From: Vibrio parahaemolyticus | Lineage (GTDB): Bacteria; Pseudomonadota; Gammaproteobacteria; Enterobacterales; Vibrionaceae | DNA length: 64,000 bases | NCBI RefSeq assembly: GCF_900460535.1 | Contig: NZ_UHIL01000002.1 | Location: forward strand, 310,001 to 374,000 | Direction: 5' to 3' | Part shown: positions 16,372-24,905 of the stretch, piece by piece | How positions within the stretch are numbered: the first letter of the stretch is position 1 | Layout of the letters: every line of letters starts with the position of its first letter | Program-made: the position numbers and the translations under genes | Notes under the pieces: model-generated | Told to the model about the DNA's origin: nothing | Database searches by the model: none | What the model saw: only the letters and a program-made list of their open reading frames with translations

Positions 16372-17103
16372 TTATCGGTTTGTGACCAAACTTGCGCGAG
16401 CCATCAAATCTAGAATCTCATTGAGTTTGACCGCTTCTGTGGTCAACTCTTGGATAAATTGATCCAAATGAGCATCTACTTTCTCTTTAAGCTGCTTACT
16501 CGCCGTTCCTTCCTCTTGGTGCTTAACTTCTTCGGCGTTAATAATGTCATTTGCATTACCCACCATAGAGTTAGCCATGTTACCGCTTTGAGAAACCGTG
16601 TTGTATTTAGCCGTACGAGCTTGCTGAAGTTGCGCGGTGAACTTGTTCAAATCCTTCATAGAAAGATCTGACACTTTCATGTCACCATTTCCTGACATGC
16701 TTGATAGATGCTTGTCTTTTAGAGTTTTTGTTTGACCAATACGAACTGAAGACGCTGTTGTCAATGCCATGTTCATAACAGATGACGCTAATGAAATACC
16801 AAACTTCATTTGCGCATCGCTGCGGCGATCATCTGCAAGCACGATAGCAAGATCAGTTGTTGCCTTCGCTTCATCAATTCGGCTTTGCATTACCTGTGAA
16901 CGTAACTCTTTTGCTGACGAGATAATCTGAGATAGCAATGCTAATAGCTCGCTCATTGATACGCCGCCTTGGCTCGCTTTTTCTAACGACGAATCAAATT
17001 GTTGCCATTGTTGTACATCCACGCTAACTGGCGCGTTGTGGTTTGTTGCTTCTTGAGCTGATACGTTTGCAGAAGCGGCTGCATTAATACTAATTGGTTT
17101 CAT
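16372..17103 (-). CDS. vopD2: Translocon protein VopD2
   Basis: A 243-residue protein. The N-terminus is polar and alanine/serine-rich (secretion signal), followed by helices and one moderately hydrophobic stretch around residues 104-120 (FGISLASSVMNMALTTASSV). The C-terminus is an amphipathic helix. This is the pattern of the minor pore protein (SctB). With VopB2 it forms the pore in the host membrane through which T3SS2 effectors pass. It lies 13 bases after vopB2; ATG 17103 follows GGAGCAG. The name rests on adjacency to vopB2 and cluster position. Confidence 0.85.
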   Translation of the reverse strand: MKPISINAAASANVSAQEATNHNAPVSVDVQQWQQFDSSLEKASQGGVSMSELLALLSQIISSAKELRSQVMQSRIDEAKATTDLAIVLADDRRSDAQMKFGISLASSVMNMALTTASSVRIGQTKTLKDKHLSSMSGNGDMKVSDLSMKDLNKFTAQLQQARTAKYNTVSQSGNMANSMVGNANDIINAEEVKHQEEGTASKQLKEKVDAHLDQFIQELTTEAVKLNEILDLMARASLVTNR

Positions 17104-17116
17104 TTATCTGCTCCTA

Positions 17117-18172
17117 TTACATATGAATTGATGACATTGCTTTTGTAAACTCACGCTGGTCTTCGTTTGTTTTGAACAAAGACTCAAATGCATGTGATAC
17201 AGAACGCAGTGCTTGCTCGAGCATCATTAGAACTTGGTCAATTCGGGTTTGTAGCTCATCTTGTTTTGCTTGCGCAATTTCTAAGTCTTTAGCAACATCT
17301 GCCGATTTCACACCGTACCCCATGCTCACCGTCGAAGTGACATTTGATGCAACAGAGCTAGCTTGTGAAATACGGCTTGTCGCCATTTGTCCGCCTTTAG
17401 CAAAATCTTGTATTTTATTAAGCAACGGCTCGATGGTTTTCTTCATTTTGTTGACAATATTTCCTGCCTTAGAAGAAATAGAGCTAAAAGATTTTAGCGT
17501 GTTCGCTGCATTCATGGTTTTACTAACAAGCGCGCCAACCTTAGCTGCTCCGCCAGCGATTGCCTTACCAGCCGAAGACGCGATATTTGCTGGGTTGAAG
17601 CTTAAAATCGCAGAGCCAATACCAATTGCCAAATCAAGACCAAGCTTTACATAACCGCGAGTTTTTTCATCAACACCAGCAGCTTTCATAATTTCATCAG
17701 CGATTTTGGGAATGACCAAACTCGCAATTAAACCACCAATCATTACCGCAGCCATCACAGGGTTAAATGGTGCCATGATAATTGCCGCGACGAAGCTAAG
17801 CGCCATAGCAATTTTGCCCCAAATACCTTGTTTTTGTTCTGCCTTCTTCTGCTCTTCAAGTTGAGAAGCACGCTCATTAAGCATTTGGATCTGAGAATCC
17901 TTTTGGATTTGGATCAGACCTTTTTTCGTTGCTACGTTTTCTTGACCTGTACCAGATACGGCTTCAGCCACGTCTTTCATGCTGTCTTTGATAACGCGCC
18001 ACAAGTCATTTAGCGATACAGAGCTGCCTGGAAGTGGTTGACCAGGAACAACTGCACCACTTTCTGCAAACTCTTGTGGTTTATTTTGCGCTTTTTCAAT
18101 TTCTTCATTCGCCTGACTCCATAGAGCAACAGGCTCAAGATTTGATACTAAAGATGATCTCATATTTTTCAC
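17117..18172 (-). CDS. vopB2: Translocon protein VopB2
   Basis: A 351-residue major pore protein (SctE). It has a strongly hydrophobic hairpin at about residues 118-155 (IAMALSFVAAIIMAPFNPVMAAVMIGGLIASLVIP), a second weaker hydrophobic region near 175-215 rich in Ala/Gly, and coiled-coil regions on both sides (ERASQLEEQKKAEQKQ; EIAQAKQDELQTRIDQVLMMLEQ). This matches the YopB/IpaB family. It inserts into the host membrane together with VopD2 and is followed immediately by vopD2. Confidence 0.9.
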   Translation of the reverse strand: MKNMRSSLVSNLEPVALWSQANEEIEKAQNKPQEFAESGAVVPGQPLPGSSVSLNDLWRVIKDSMKDVAEAVSGTGQENVATKKGLIQIQKDSQIQMLNERASQLEEQKKAEQKQGIWGKIAMALSFVAAIIMAPFNPVMAAVMIGGLIASLVIPKIADEIMKAAGVDEKTRGYVKLGLDLAIGIGSAILSFNPANIASSAGKAIAGGAAKVGALVSKTMNAANTLKSFSSISSKAGNIVNKMKKTIEPLLNKIQDFAKGGQMATSRISQASSVASNVTSTVSMGYGVKSADVAKDLEIAQAKQDELQTRIDQVLMMLEQALRSVSHAFESLFKTNEDQREFTKAMSSIHM

Positions 18173-18252
18173 CTATATAACTTTATCGGAACTTAGTAAT
18201 TACTCGGAGAATAAAACTATTCTCGAGCCTTGTGCTTCCGACCAACACAAAA

Positions 18253-19377
18253 TTAAATATTTCTCGCGATGGCCATACGCTCATCGCGCATAATCTGAAT
18301 CCAATATTTCAACGTTTGTTGAATCATTTTAACCGTATCACCAATTCGGTTAATGTTTTTCGTATCTTCATCGCTCAAGACGCGAGGCGGAAATTTTTGA
18401 TAAAGATTGACAAAGAACGTCGAATCCAATCCTACACCTGTATAGTCGATGACCTTGTGACCTGGTCTAATCTGCAAAACCGTCCATTCGGAATCCTTCG
18501 CGAGCAAGACATCCAGACTTTCCTTTGTCGTATCTTGAACAAACGACTCAATGTCACGAAATGAGCCTTTCAAAAAGATTTCCATTTCTGCTTGCTTTAT
18601 ATCCGGATTTTCCTTTAGGTAATTTGACATTAACGTAAGCCTTAACATTGGGCTAAGTCCCTTATCTTTATTAAACCCAGAGTTAAATGCGTATCCGTCG
18701 CTATTATCAAACGATCCCGAATATTGATTTTTAAGGGCCTGCCTTCCTCCAGCAAAAGTATCCAGATAATTTAAGATTTCACGAGTCAAACTAGTAGAGT
18801 TTGCGTTGTTTTTCATATAATCCCAAACCAAATCTGTTTTTTGGGAAAACATCGCACCATTCCATCCTTCGTGCACCCCATGACTTCCTGTTCCTGTACT
18901 TTCTAAGAAATGCCGCATTGCCTCAAAGACATCAGTAGGGATACTTGGGTGGTTTGCCATGAAGTCAATTATCGCAATTTGAAAAATGTCTTCTAGCTGA
19001 AAACCGGACACATTGCCAGAGCTGACTATCGTATTAAACATCACTTGGTTGGCTGCATTAAACATATCCTTACCGCCATTGGTCCAACCTTGTATAAGTT
19101 CTAACTCTTTAGCGTACTGGTCGATAGCCCCATTAAGAGAGTTCGCAATGTCTGCTTCAGCATTTCGTGACGACATTAAGTTCAAGGCACTTCGTTGATT
19201 ATTAACCGTATCCGACAGTGTTTTTAAATCAGCGACATTTAGCGAGTCACTTTCAAGAAGTGATAACGCCTGCTCTAAGTTCGTTACGTTCTCTACTACG
19301 CCCTGATTTCCTGTGTGGTTCTCGGTGCCAGTAAGTGGCGCTGACACCGAAGAGCTAATGCTAGAATTAACCTTCAT
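18253..19377 (-). CDS. Exported T3SS2 protein next to the translocon, candidate tip/hydrophilic translocator
   Basis: A 374-residue soluble protein. The N-terminus is a polar Ser-rich secretion-signal-like region. A helical region follows (NLEQALSLLESDSL...NNQRSALNLMSSRNAEADIANSLNGAIDQYAKELELIQGW), then a mixed central domain and a long C-terminal helix (NINRIGDTVKMIQQTLKYWIQIMRDERMAIA). Coiled-coil helices framing a central domain are seen in IpaD/SipD/BipD tip proteins, and the gene lies between vopB2 and a class II chaperone, as tip genes often do. I do not have a family-specific motif. It could instead be a different exported component. Confidence 0.5.
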   Translation of the reverse strand: MKVNSSISSSVSAPLTGTENHTGNQGVVENVTNLEQALSLLESDSLNVADLKTLSDTVNNQRSALNLMSSRNAEADIANSLNGAIDQYAKELELIQGWTNGGKDMFNAANQVMFNTIVSSGNVSGFQLEDIFQIAIIDFMANHPSIPTDVFEAMRHFLESTGTGSHGVHEGWNGAMFSQKTDLVWDYMKNNANSTSLTREILNYLDTFAGGRQALKNQYSGSFDNSDGYAFNSGFNKDKGLSPMLRLTLMSNYLKENPDIKQAEMEIFLKGSFRDIESFVQDTTKESLDVLLAKDSEWTVLQIRPGHKVIDYTGVGLDSTFFVNLYQKFPPRVLSDEDTKNINRIGDTVKMIQQTLKYWIQIMRDERMAIARNI

Positions 19378-19398
19378 AGTAACTCCAAAGTTAGCATT

Positions 19399-19887
19399 TT
19401 ATTGTAGATATGGATTCAACTGTCTCTTTAGATAGTCGTATCGTTTAGCATAATACTCGTTAAGATTCTCTCTCTTAACAAGGATAAGCATTACTGCTGC
19501 GTTATTGTGCTCTTTTAGTTTGTAGTGGCACAAAGCAATATTTAAAATAGTTTCATCAAAGTCTGCTGTCGGATAGACTTTCGCAATGTTAAGCATTTCT
19601 AGTGCTTTGTTAAACTTACCCTGTTCTAAGTAGATAGAGGCTAAACTACCAGGACCACGATGATCGTACGGGCAAAGAGCCATATATGCAGAAAAAATAA
19701 CTTCTGCTTCTTTCATCAGGAAGCGATTGTAAAACTCCTCTCCTAGCGCATAAATCGCCATTAAGGTTTCTACTGATATATTCTCTTTTTTTCGGATTTC
19801 TTTTAGACGTTCAGAGTACAAACGCCCCTCTAGTAGTTCAAAAAAATCTTCTTCTAAATCTGAGGTTATGTTTAAAGTTTCTGCCAT
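19399..19887 (-). CDS. Class II TPR chaperone for the translocators (SycD/LcrH/IpgC family)
   Basis: A 162-residue protein with three tetratricopeptide repeats typical of LcrH/SycD: LAIYALGEEFYNRFLMKEAEVIFSAYMALCPYDHR, SLASIYLEQGKFNKALEMLNIAKVYPTADFD and ILNIALCHYKLKEHNNAAVMLILVKR. These chaperones bind the two hydrophobic translocators, here expected to be VopB2 and VopD2 encoded just downstream. Start ATG 19887 follows AGAGATAA. Family is clear from repeat spacing and length. Confidence 0.88.
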   Translation of the reverse strand: MAETLNITSDLEEDFFELLEGRLYSERLKEIRKKENISVETLMAIYALGEEFYNRFLMKEAEVIFSAYMALCPYDHRGPGSLASIYLEQGKFNKALEMLNIAKVYPTADFDETILNIALCHYKLKEHNNAAVMLILVKRENLNEYYAKRYDYLKRQLNPYLQ

Positions 19888-19919
19888 GTAAGTTATCTCT
19901 GATAATTGAAATAGTTTGA

Positions 19920-20378
19920 TTAAGATTGCGATATGCGATTTATCAAATAACGAAGACGCGCTCCACTATCTACTGTCAGCTTTTGTTCTGGTGCGCTATG
20001 TTTTAGTCTAAGCCCCCAAACAATTGCTTTTCTGCGATCAATTGAAGATAACAATCCTAAACCAAGACTATTTTTATCTGTGGCATCAATTTGTGTATGC
20101 AAGCCAATGCTGTCTGAAATTAGACATAATTCCCTAGGAATCAATGCTTGCATCCCAACCCAGGACAGATAATCAATATCCCTTTTACTTTTTTGATACT
20201 CAACAATTTGACCTAGCAAGTAAATAACTTTTCTAACCGTCTTTATTCTATCCAAAAAAAATGATTCTATTTCCTCTTCAGTCAGGGTCGTCAAAACTAA
20301 AAACTCTTCTTCTGCTAACTGTGCTTTTGACAAATAATAATGAAGCACGCACTGATAAACTCTGTTGTATTTTTTCAT
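19920..20378 (-). CDS. vscK2: Candidate SctK sorting-platform protein (OrgA/MxiK/YscK position)
   Basis: This protein of about 152 residues follows SctI and SctJ genes in the conserved order sctI-sctJ-sctK. Sequence similarity to OrgA/MxiK is not obvious to me. A helical N-terminal half and the segment LCLISDSIGLHTQIDATDKNSLG are seen. I chose ATG 20378, one base after the sctJ stop; an in-frame TTG at 20396 would overlap sctJ. SctK links SctD to the sorting platform. The call is mainly positional. Confidence 0.5.
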   Translation of the reverse strand: MKKYNRVYQCVLHYYLSKAQLAEEEFLVLTTLTEEEIESFFLDRIKTVRKVIYLLGQIVEYQKSKRDIDYLSWVGMQALIPRELCLISDSIGLHTQIDATDKNSLGLGLLSSIDRRKAIVWGLRLKHSAPEQKLTVDSGARLRYLINRISQS

Positions 20379-20379
20379 G

Positions 20380-20919
20380 CTAACTTGCCTGAACAAAATA
20401 ACTCACTGTCAATTTATCTTCAGATTCCAGCGTTCCTTTTAAAAACTGCTCAATATTTGCCTTATTTTCAGAATCCAACTCTGACAAGCTTAAAATAAGA
20501 ACTGAGATGCGTTTTTTTTGACTGCCCGTTACCACGACGCTAACGCGAAAGATATTCGGCATCACACTTAATTTGTTCGATATTTCTCGGCTTTGTAGAA
20601 AGTTGCTCTTTACTTGCTCAAGCTTACTTAAGCTCGCAAACTTAGACTCCAGCAAGTCATTTAGGTCTTCTTTCTCAAAATAGAAATTGAACGTTGTGAG
20701 CAACTCTCTCGCTTTCATTTCATTGGATTCATCAACGGAAACTGAATACAACTCTTTTTGCACAGAAAGCGTGCTAGGAATTTGATGTTTATTAAGCATA
20801 ACCACCACTTTATTCGCCAGATCAGCTGATTCAAAGGTCGCGATTTTGCTCTGCCCTTGAGTGCCACATCCTGCTAGCATCAGTGATATGACTAGATAAA
20901 ACCAAATTCTTCTAATCAT
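20380..20919 (-). CDS. vscJ2: Inner-membrane ring lipoprotein SctJ (YscJ/PrgK family)
   Basis: A 179-residue lipoprotein with signal peptide and lipobox L-A-G-C (Cys18). Two small ring-building modules follow: IATFESADLANKVVVMLNKHQIPSTLSVQKE...YSVSVDESNEMKARELL, and LSVMPNIFRVSVVVTG...ISVLILSL. These are the hallmarks of SctJ, which forms the inner ring with SctD. It is shorter than YscJ (about 245 residues) and lacks the usual C-terminal membrane helix. It overlaps the sctI stop by four bases. Confidence 0.9.
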   Translation of the reverse strand: MIRRIWFYLVISLMLAGCGTQGQSKIATFESADLANKVVVMLNKHQIPSTLSVQKELYSVSVDESNEMKARELLTTFNFYFEKEDLNDLLESKFASLSKLEQVKSNFLQSREISNKLSVMPNIFRVSVVVTGSQKKRISVLILSLSELDSENKANIEQFLKGTLESEDKLTVSYFVQAS

Positions 20920-21170
20920 TGAGCTTTCATAACCTCGTTAATCGCAGTCGCTGATTTAGATGCAATTTTGCTCACTACCTCTTGGAACATTGAGTAGCGA
21001 AACACATCTTGTTGCAACTGTAATGCATCAACAGCGGACATATCACCATGCCCACGGATCTGTTCTAAAGTATTAAGGATATCTTCAAACCCTTCACCTA
21101 CATTGTTGAAGGTTTCCTCTAGTACTGATGGTTTTACAGCCTGAACACCTTGTAATGAAAAATCGAACAT
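20916..21170 (-). CDS. vscI2: Inner rod protein SctI (YscI/PrgJ family)
   Basis: An 84-residue protein. The C-terminal helix LQLQQDVFRYSMFQEVVSKIASKSATAINEVMKAQ matches the PrgJ/MxiI/YscI pattern, in which this helix packs at the base of the needle. It is the first gene of the minus-strand block that continues with SctJ. Start ATG 21170 follows GTGAGG. The promoter should lie in 21171-21327, after the terminator of the gene upstream. Confidence 0.85.
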   Translation of the reverse strand: MFDFSLQGVQAVKPSVLEETFNNVGEGFEDILNTLEQIRGHGDMSAVDALQLQQDVFRYSMFQEVVSKIASKSATAINEVMKAQ

Positions 21171-21327
21171 ATAACCTCACTAAGTGACTTTCGTTGATGA
21201 AAAATTACTTCAGGAATATTCAAGACACCAATGAAAAAACATGAATCAAAGTGAACACCACAAACAATCACAAAAAGGCATGGTACGTAAGAGTCTGGTA
21301 TATTTAATTGCATGATAAATAAAATAA

Positions 21328-21351
21328 AAAAGCGGGTCACGACCCGCTTTT
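21328..21351. terminator. Bidirectional terminator hairpin
   Basis: Perfect arms AAAAGCGGGTC (21328-21338) and GACCCGCTTTT (21341-21351) with a 2-base loop. It ends the 238-residue gene on its left-going transcript and isolates the sctI promoter. Confidence 0.85.
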
Positions 21352-21352
21352 C

Positions 21353-22069
21353 TCATACAACAACTGTTTTTAATTTCTCATTCGCAGATTCATTTTTGGA
21401 CGCAGCATAGGCAATCAGTTTGTTATCTTGGTTTTGTCCCGCAATAACAACTTGGTACGTTCCAAGGTTTTCCTGTGCGTAAGACATTAAGCGATTAAGG
21501 ATAACGGAAGCGTTAAGATAATCTTGTTGAGAGTTTTTATGTTTAAATAAGTTCTGTAGACCAGTCTCATTTTTACGCTTGAATACGAGCGCGATCGTCT
21601 TATCCGAATGATTAATGGCAATACCAGCCTTTAACTTAGAATGCTTAATTCCGATAACGCCATCCTGGCAATAGTGATGCTGCGAACTGATTCTCTCAAC
21701 AATGCGAACTGCAACCTCATTAGGTGTCGGCCCAAATGCAGCAGGAGTCACACCAAAATGCCAATTTTTCAAACCATCGCCAGCGCTTTTCTTCTTCGAC
21801 TTTGTAAAAACGGCATCCAATAATGATTTAAAATCTGTTTCACGTGGGCCGGAAAAGTCTTTATTTTCGTATTTTGTAAGCTTAACCTTCGACTCAGCTC
21901 CTTTTTTTTGATTAAAAATAGAGACTAACCGGCTTAACTTTGAAGCCTGAGTTGCATGCTTCTCTCTTACTTGAGTAACGGAGTTCCCGAAATCAGGATC
22001 GTTTTCAATGTCAAGATTTCTAACATTGCTGTTGCTATGAACGTGAGAAGTCACGTTGTACGATTTCAT
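21353..22069 (-). CDS. Unknown T3SS2-island protein, candidate effector
   Basis: I do not recognise this 238-residue protein. It begins MKSYNVTSHVHSNSNV, a polar Ser/Asn-rich N-terminus like type III secretion signals. A basic region follows (SIFNQKKGAESKVKLTKYENKD), then an alpha/beta domain (WHFGVTPAAFGPTPNEVAVRIVERISSQ, GIKHSKLKAGIAINHSDKTIALVFKR, YQVVIAGQNQDNKLIAYAA). ATG 22069 is chosen over an in-frame TTG at 22075 because GAGG lies seven bases before it. It has its own terminator and starts divergently from vopL, so it is a single-gene unit. Confidence 0.7.
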   Translation of the reverse strand: MKSYNVTSHVHSNSNVRNLDIENDPDFGNSVTQVREKHATQASKLSRLVSIFNQKKGAESKVKLTKYENKDFSGPRETDFKSLLDAVFTKSKKKSAGDGLKNWHFGVTPAAFGPTPNEVAVRIVERISSQHHYCQDGVIGIKHSKLKAGIAINHSDKTIALVFKRKNETGLQNLFKHKNSQQDYLNASVILNRLMSYAQENLGTYQVVIAGQNQDNKLIAYAASKNESANEKLKTVVV

Positions 22070-22279
22070 ACACAAACCTCTTTTGCTTGTTTATTTCTTC
22101 AAAATCGTACCTTGCTCTCGAATTAGAATCATGTGAATTAAAATGAAATCCGTCCTGAGGGCAAAATCCTATCAAACACATGCTGGACGATTTCTTCAGC
22201 TAAAACCACTTAAAGTAACTAATAACAAAGACGTGTTTTTCCTATGATATCTGTGTGTTCAACCAGAGAAGGAAAGACG

Positions 22280-23713
22280 ATGTTTAAGTCAACCTTTAAA
22301 GTACAAATATCTCAAAACACGGAACAACCAAACACGTCCAAAACTAAGAGCAGTTCGACCTTTTCGATCATCAAAGTGTCATCTGCAATCCGTGAATCAA
22401 AACTCTTAGGTATTCCAAAGCTCAAAAACAAGTGCGAGCCAGCCCTTCGCTCTGTCACGAAAATTCAATTATCGACGCCATTATCTGGAGCCAGCAATAT
22501 AAAAGAAAAAGAATCAGCACCGCCAGCACCGCCAGCACCGCCAGCACCGCCAGCACCGCCAGCACCGCCAGCACCGCCAGCACCGCAGCCAGAAAAAGAA
22601 GTGAAGGCAAACAAAAGTCAAATACAAAATAAAGCAGAGCAGTCAAACCGCTCTCAACTAATGGAGGAGATACGAGCTGGTGTAAAACTGAAACCAACCG
22701 TGCCACAAGCTGAGAATAAAAAGGCGTCACCTGAAACTGAGCTGATGAAAGAAATTCGCACAAAGGCAAAAGCGTTTAGTGACAATCGACGTCCTAGCAA
22801 TGATGGTAGTGACATCCCACCACCTCCGCCGCCACCGCTTCCAAAAGCTACAACGGCGAAGCAGCCGGGAGAAGGTCGCGATCAGTTACTCGCAGAGATC
22901 AGTTCGTTTAGTCAGACGCTTTTGAAAAAAACCGGACGATTGGAAAAAGCAGTATCGACAACAACGAAACATGCAGAACCATCGCAGGTTGATATTTTCT
23001 CTGATAGCTTGATGCAATCAGCGCAAAAAGTAGCTCCAGACTCATTGTTAAAAATTAGCGAAAACATTGGTCAGTATTTGACCGCAGCCATGCAAGTAGA
23101 TTGGCCAAAACTCATGAAGAGTGAACTCAAAGGACTAACATCTACCAGCGCTTTGGAGGAAGCTTTAACAGAGAAACCACAATACCTACAAGTAATGTGG
23201 TCTGAAATAAGTAAATATCCAGATGTATATAAACAGGCAGACGTCGTATCAGATGAATCACCAAAACATAAATCGGGACGAGATATCGTAGAAGTTGCAA
23301 TGACGCGCTTAAGCGGCTCTCCACATCGTATATTCCGTTCTGACAGCAATTTAGGTCAAGTTGAACTTAAGAGTGCCCAGTCGATTCTGGAGAGCATGGC
23401 GCAAAAAGCATCACAATCACTACCAAATGAAGATAAACTTAAACTTTTAGGTAACGGATACAAAGACGCTCTATTTAAAGCATTTTGTGAGCTTCCATGT
23501 ATGGAAGGTTTTGAGCAACAAAATGGTAAAGTAGCAGTGCAAAAACTTAAATCCGCTTTCTGTTCTTCAATAGAAAGTACGGAGAGTGCTCCACAGAATA
23601 TCTGTACGTTTATGACTCAACATTTGGCGAATGGATTTCAATACTTTACCTTTTCTGGCTTAGAGGCCAGACTCAAAGAGCTAGAAGCGGCATTGGCAGC
23701 AAAACTGGCTTAA
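22280..23713 (+). CDS. vopL: Effector VopL, WH2-domain actin nucleator
   Basis: From ATG 22280 (after GAAGGAAAG) the protein has 477 residues. An earlier in-frame ATG at 22244 lacks a ribosome site. It has a proline-rich repeat (about 80-104, (APP)n), WH2 motifs at about 127-140 (LMEEIRAGVKLKP), 154-167 (LMKEIRTKAKAF) and 202-222 (LLAEISSFSQTLLKKTGRL), a second poly-proline stretch (179-188), and a C-terminal dimerisation domain from about 245. VopL nucleates unbranched actin filaments in host cells; the V. cholerae counterpart is VopF. It is the only plus-strand gene among the effectors before 28 kb and ends in its own terminator. Confidence 0.95.
   Translation: MFKSTFKVQISQNTEQPNTSKTKSSSTFSIIKVSSAIRESKLLGIPKLKNKCEPALRSVTKIQLSTPLSGASNIKEKESAPPAPPAPPAPPAPPAPPAPPAPQPEKEVKANKSQIQNKAEQSNRSQLMEEIRAGVKLKPTVPQAENKKASPETELMKEIRTKAKAFSDNRRPSNDGSDIPPPPPPPLPKATTAKQPGEGRDQLLAEISSFSQTLLKKTGRLEKAVSTTTKHAEPSQVDIFSDSLMQSAQKVAPDSLLKISENIGQYLTAAMQVDWPKLMKSELKGLTSTSALEEALTEKPQYLQVMWSEISKYPDVYKQADVVSDESPKHKSGRDIVEVAMTRLSGSPHRIFRSDSNLGQVELKSAQSILESMAQKASQSLPNEDKLKLLGNGYKDALFKAFCELPCMEGFEQQNGKVAVQKLKSAFCSSIESTESAPQNICTFMTQHLANGFQYFTFSGLEARLKELEAALAAKLA
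22517..22587 (+). repeat. 9-bp minisatellite coding the APP repeat of VopL
   Basis: The unit GCACCGCCA repeats perfectly seven times (22517-22579) plus a partial eighth. It encodes Ala-Pro-Pro. Because the unit is a multiple of three, slippage changes only the length of the profilin-binding-type proline arm and keeps the frame. Confidence 0.97.
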
Positions 23714-23716
23714 TAA

Positions 23717-23746
23717 AAAAAATCGCCTTTTAAAGGCGATTTTTTT
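23717..23746 (+). terminator. Terminator after vopL
   Basis: Arms ATCGCCTTT (23722-23730) and AAAGGCGAT (23732-23740), flanked by an A-run and followed by seven T residues, four bases after the vopL stop codon. From here to 23970 I see no gene. Confidence 0.9.
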
Positions 23747-23970
23747 ACATTCATTTGTACTAATTCAGACCTGATCTGACAGTTACCCACTTTCGTAGAC
23801 GTCATTTTTTAATCCGTGCAATACCTATCTCTTCTGTCCAATAGCTATACTAAGATAAACATAGGTTAACGCATTGGAGGAAACTCTTTTTAACTAGGTT
23901 GAGTGAAGTCACTCATTGCACTTTAATTACATTCATAACAAAATCAGATACACATTCTCTTATAAAATTA

Positions 23971-24843
23971 TCAAAGTGATTCTAAAAGTTTTTTTACTTC
24001 TGTTAATCGTTTATGTTCAATAGAAGTACTATAAGTAATCTGCTTATCTTCTACCTCTATAGTAGCAATATAACGCTGTTGTCGTGATAAAAGCGTTTCT
24101 CCTTTTTTATTAACTACTACATCAGCAACTTCTGGTCTTGATTCTAGATATGCTTCTAGCCTTTTTGGTGATTGCACATGCTTCATCAAGGAGGGCGGTA
24201 ACAAATTATTGGCCTGTGAAACTGAAACAATAATCTCTCCAGATTTAGGCAAGTTTTGATCTATATTTTTCTTATGAAGTTCTTGGAATTGAGCACTTTC
24301 CTTATGCATCTTTTTAACCAAAAACAACGAGAACATTGCGCACTCACTATAGCTGCGTTGCATATCTGTTTCAAAAATCGCCAACGCGGCTTCAGGCAGT
24401 TCTCTTTTACATATTGATTGTAATCGAATGGCCAACAACGCAGGCCCGGAGCTGTTCATTCCTACAGGCTCAATACCAATCAATGAACACTTTCCATCGC
24501 TAACCAAGCAGTCTACTGCCATACAATGAATACCTCCGCAACCTAAGTTCACAATAAACCTTGCGGATGAGTTTTCTAACAATAGGAGTTGCTTTACTTT
24601 CTCGACCATTTCGAGAGGATTATTACAAAATATAGCATTTAACCCCGCCTTCTTCTTATTTGCTATATCAATAAAATCTGGTATCAAAGCAATATCATTT
24701 CCAGCAGCAGCATCTTTAGGTAGTTGCTGACCATTTTTAATGGCGTCATCCATTAAATCAATGTATGCACACAACTGATCATGAAAACTATGATCAAGAC
24801 TTTGATTACACTCAACCGGTCCTGCTTTACTATCGACATTCAT
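23971..24843 (-). CDS. vopA: YopJ-family acetyltransferase effector (VopA/VopP-like)
   Basis: A 290-residue YopJ/AvrRxv-family protein. The catalytic triad is visible: His106 (in GGIHCMAVD), Glu125 (in LIGIEPVG) and Cys168 (in RSYSECAMFS). Around it are the family blocks LIPDFIDIANKK, NSSGPALLAIR, FSLFLVKKMH and, at the C-terminus, VQSPKRLEAYLESRPEVADVVVNKKGETLLSR. VopA/VopP acetylates MAPK kinases and blocks their ATP binding. The length fits VopA. As I recall, vopA lies among the machinery genes in the reference island, so its place after vopL suggests a rearranged or different T3SS2 lineage. ATG 24843; last gene of the minus-strand effector run. Confidence 0.88.
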   Translation of the reverse strand: MNVDSKAGPVECNQSLDHSFHDQLCAYIDLMDDAIKNGQQLPKDAAAGNDIALIPDFIDIANKKKAGLNAIFCNNPLEMVEKVKQLLLLENSSARFIVNLGCGGIHCMAVDCLVSDGKCSLIGIEPVGMNSSGPALLAIRLQSICKRELPEAALAIFETDMQRSYSECAMFSLFLVKKMHKESAQFQELHKKNIDQNLPKSGEIIVSVSQANNLLPPSLMKHVQSPKRLEAYLESRPEVADVVVNKKGETLLSRQQRYIATIEVEDKQITYSTSIEHKRLTEVKKLLESL

Positions 24844-24905
24844 GTATATTCACCTTTTTCAGGAAACTCTACTAACACAAAAGAAGCCTTAATAATATTA
24901 AAAAA

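Noticed and set aside
21134..21340. 68-codon frame before sctI
   Set aside because: It overlaps the sctI start in another frame, reads through the terminator flank and has no ribosome site; the region is better explained as the sctI promoter.
22455..22769. 104-codon minus-strand frame opposite the vopL proline repeat
   Set aside because: Its LAV-type repeat is just the complement of the APP-coding minisatellite.
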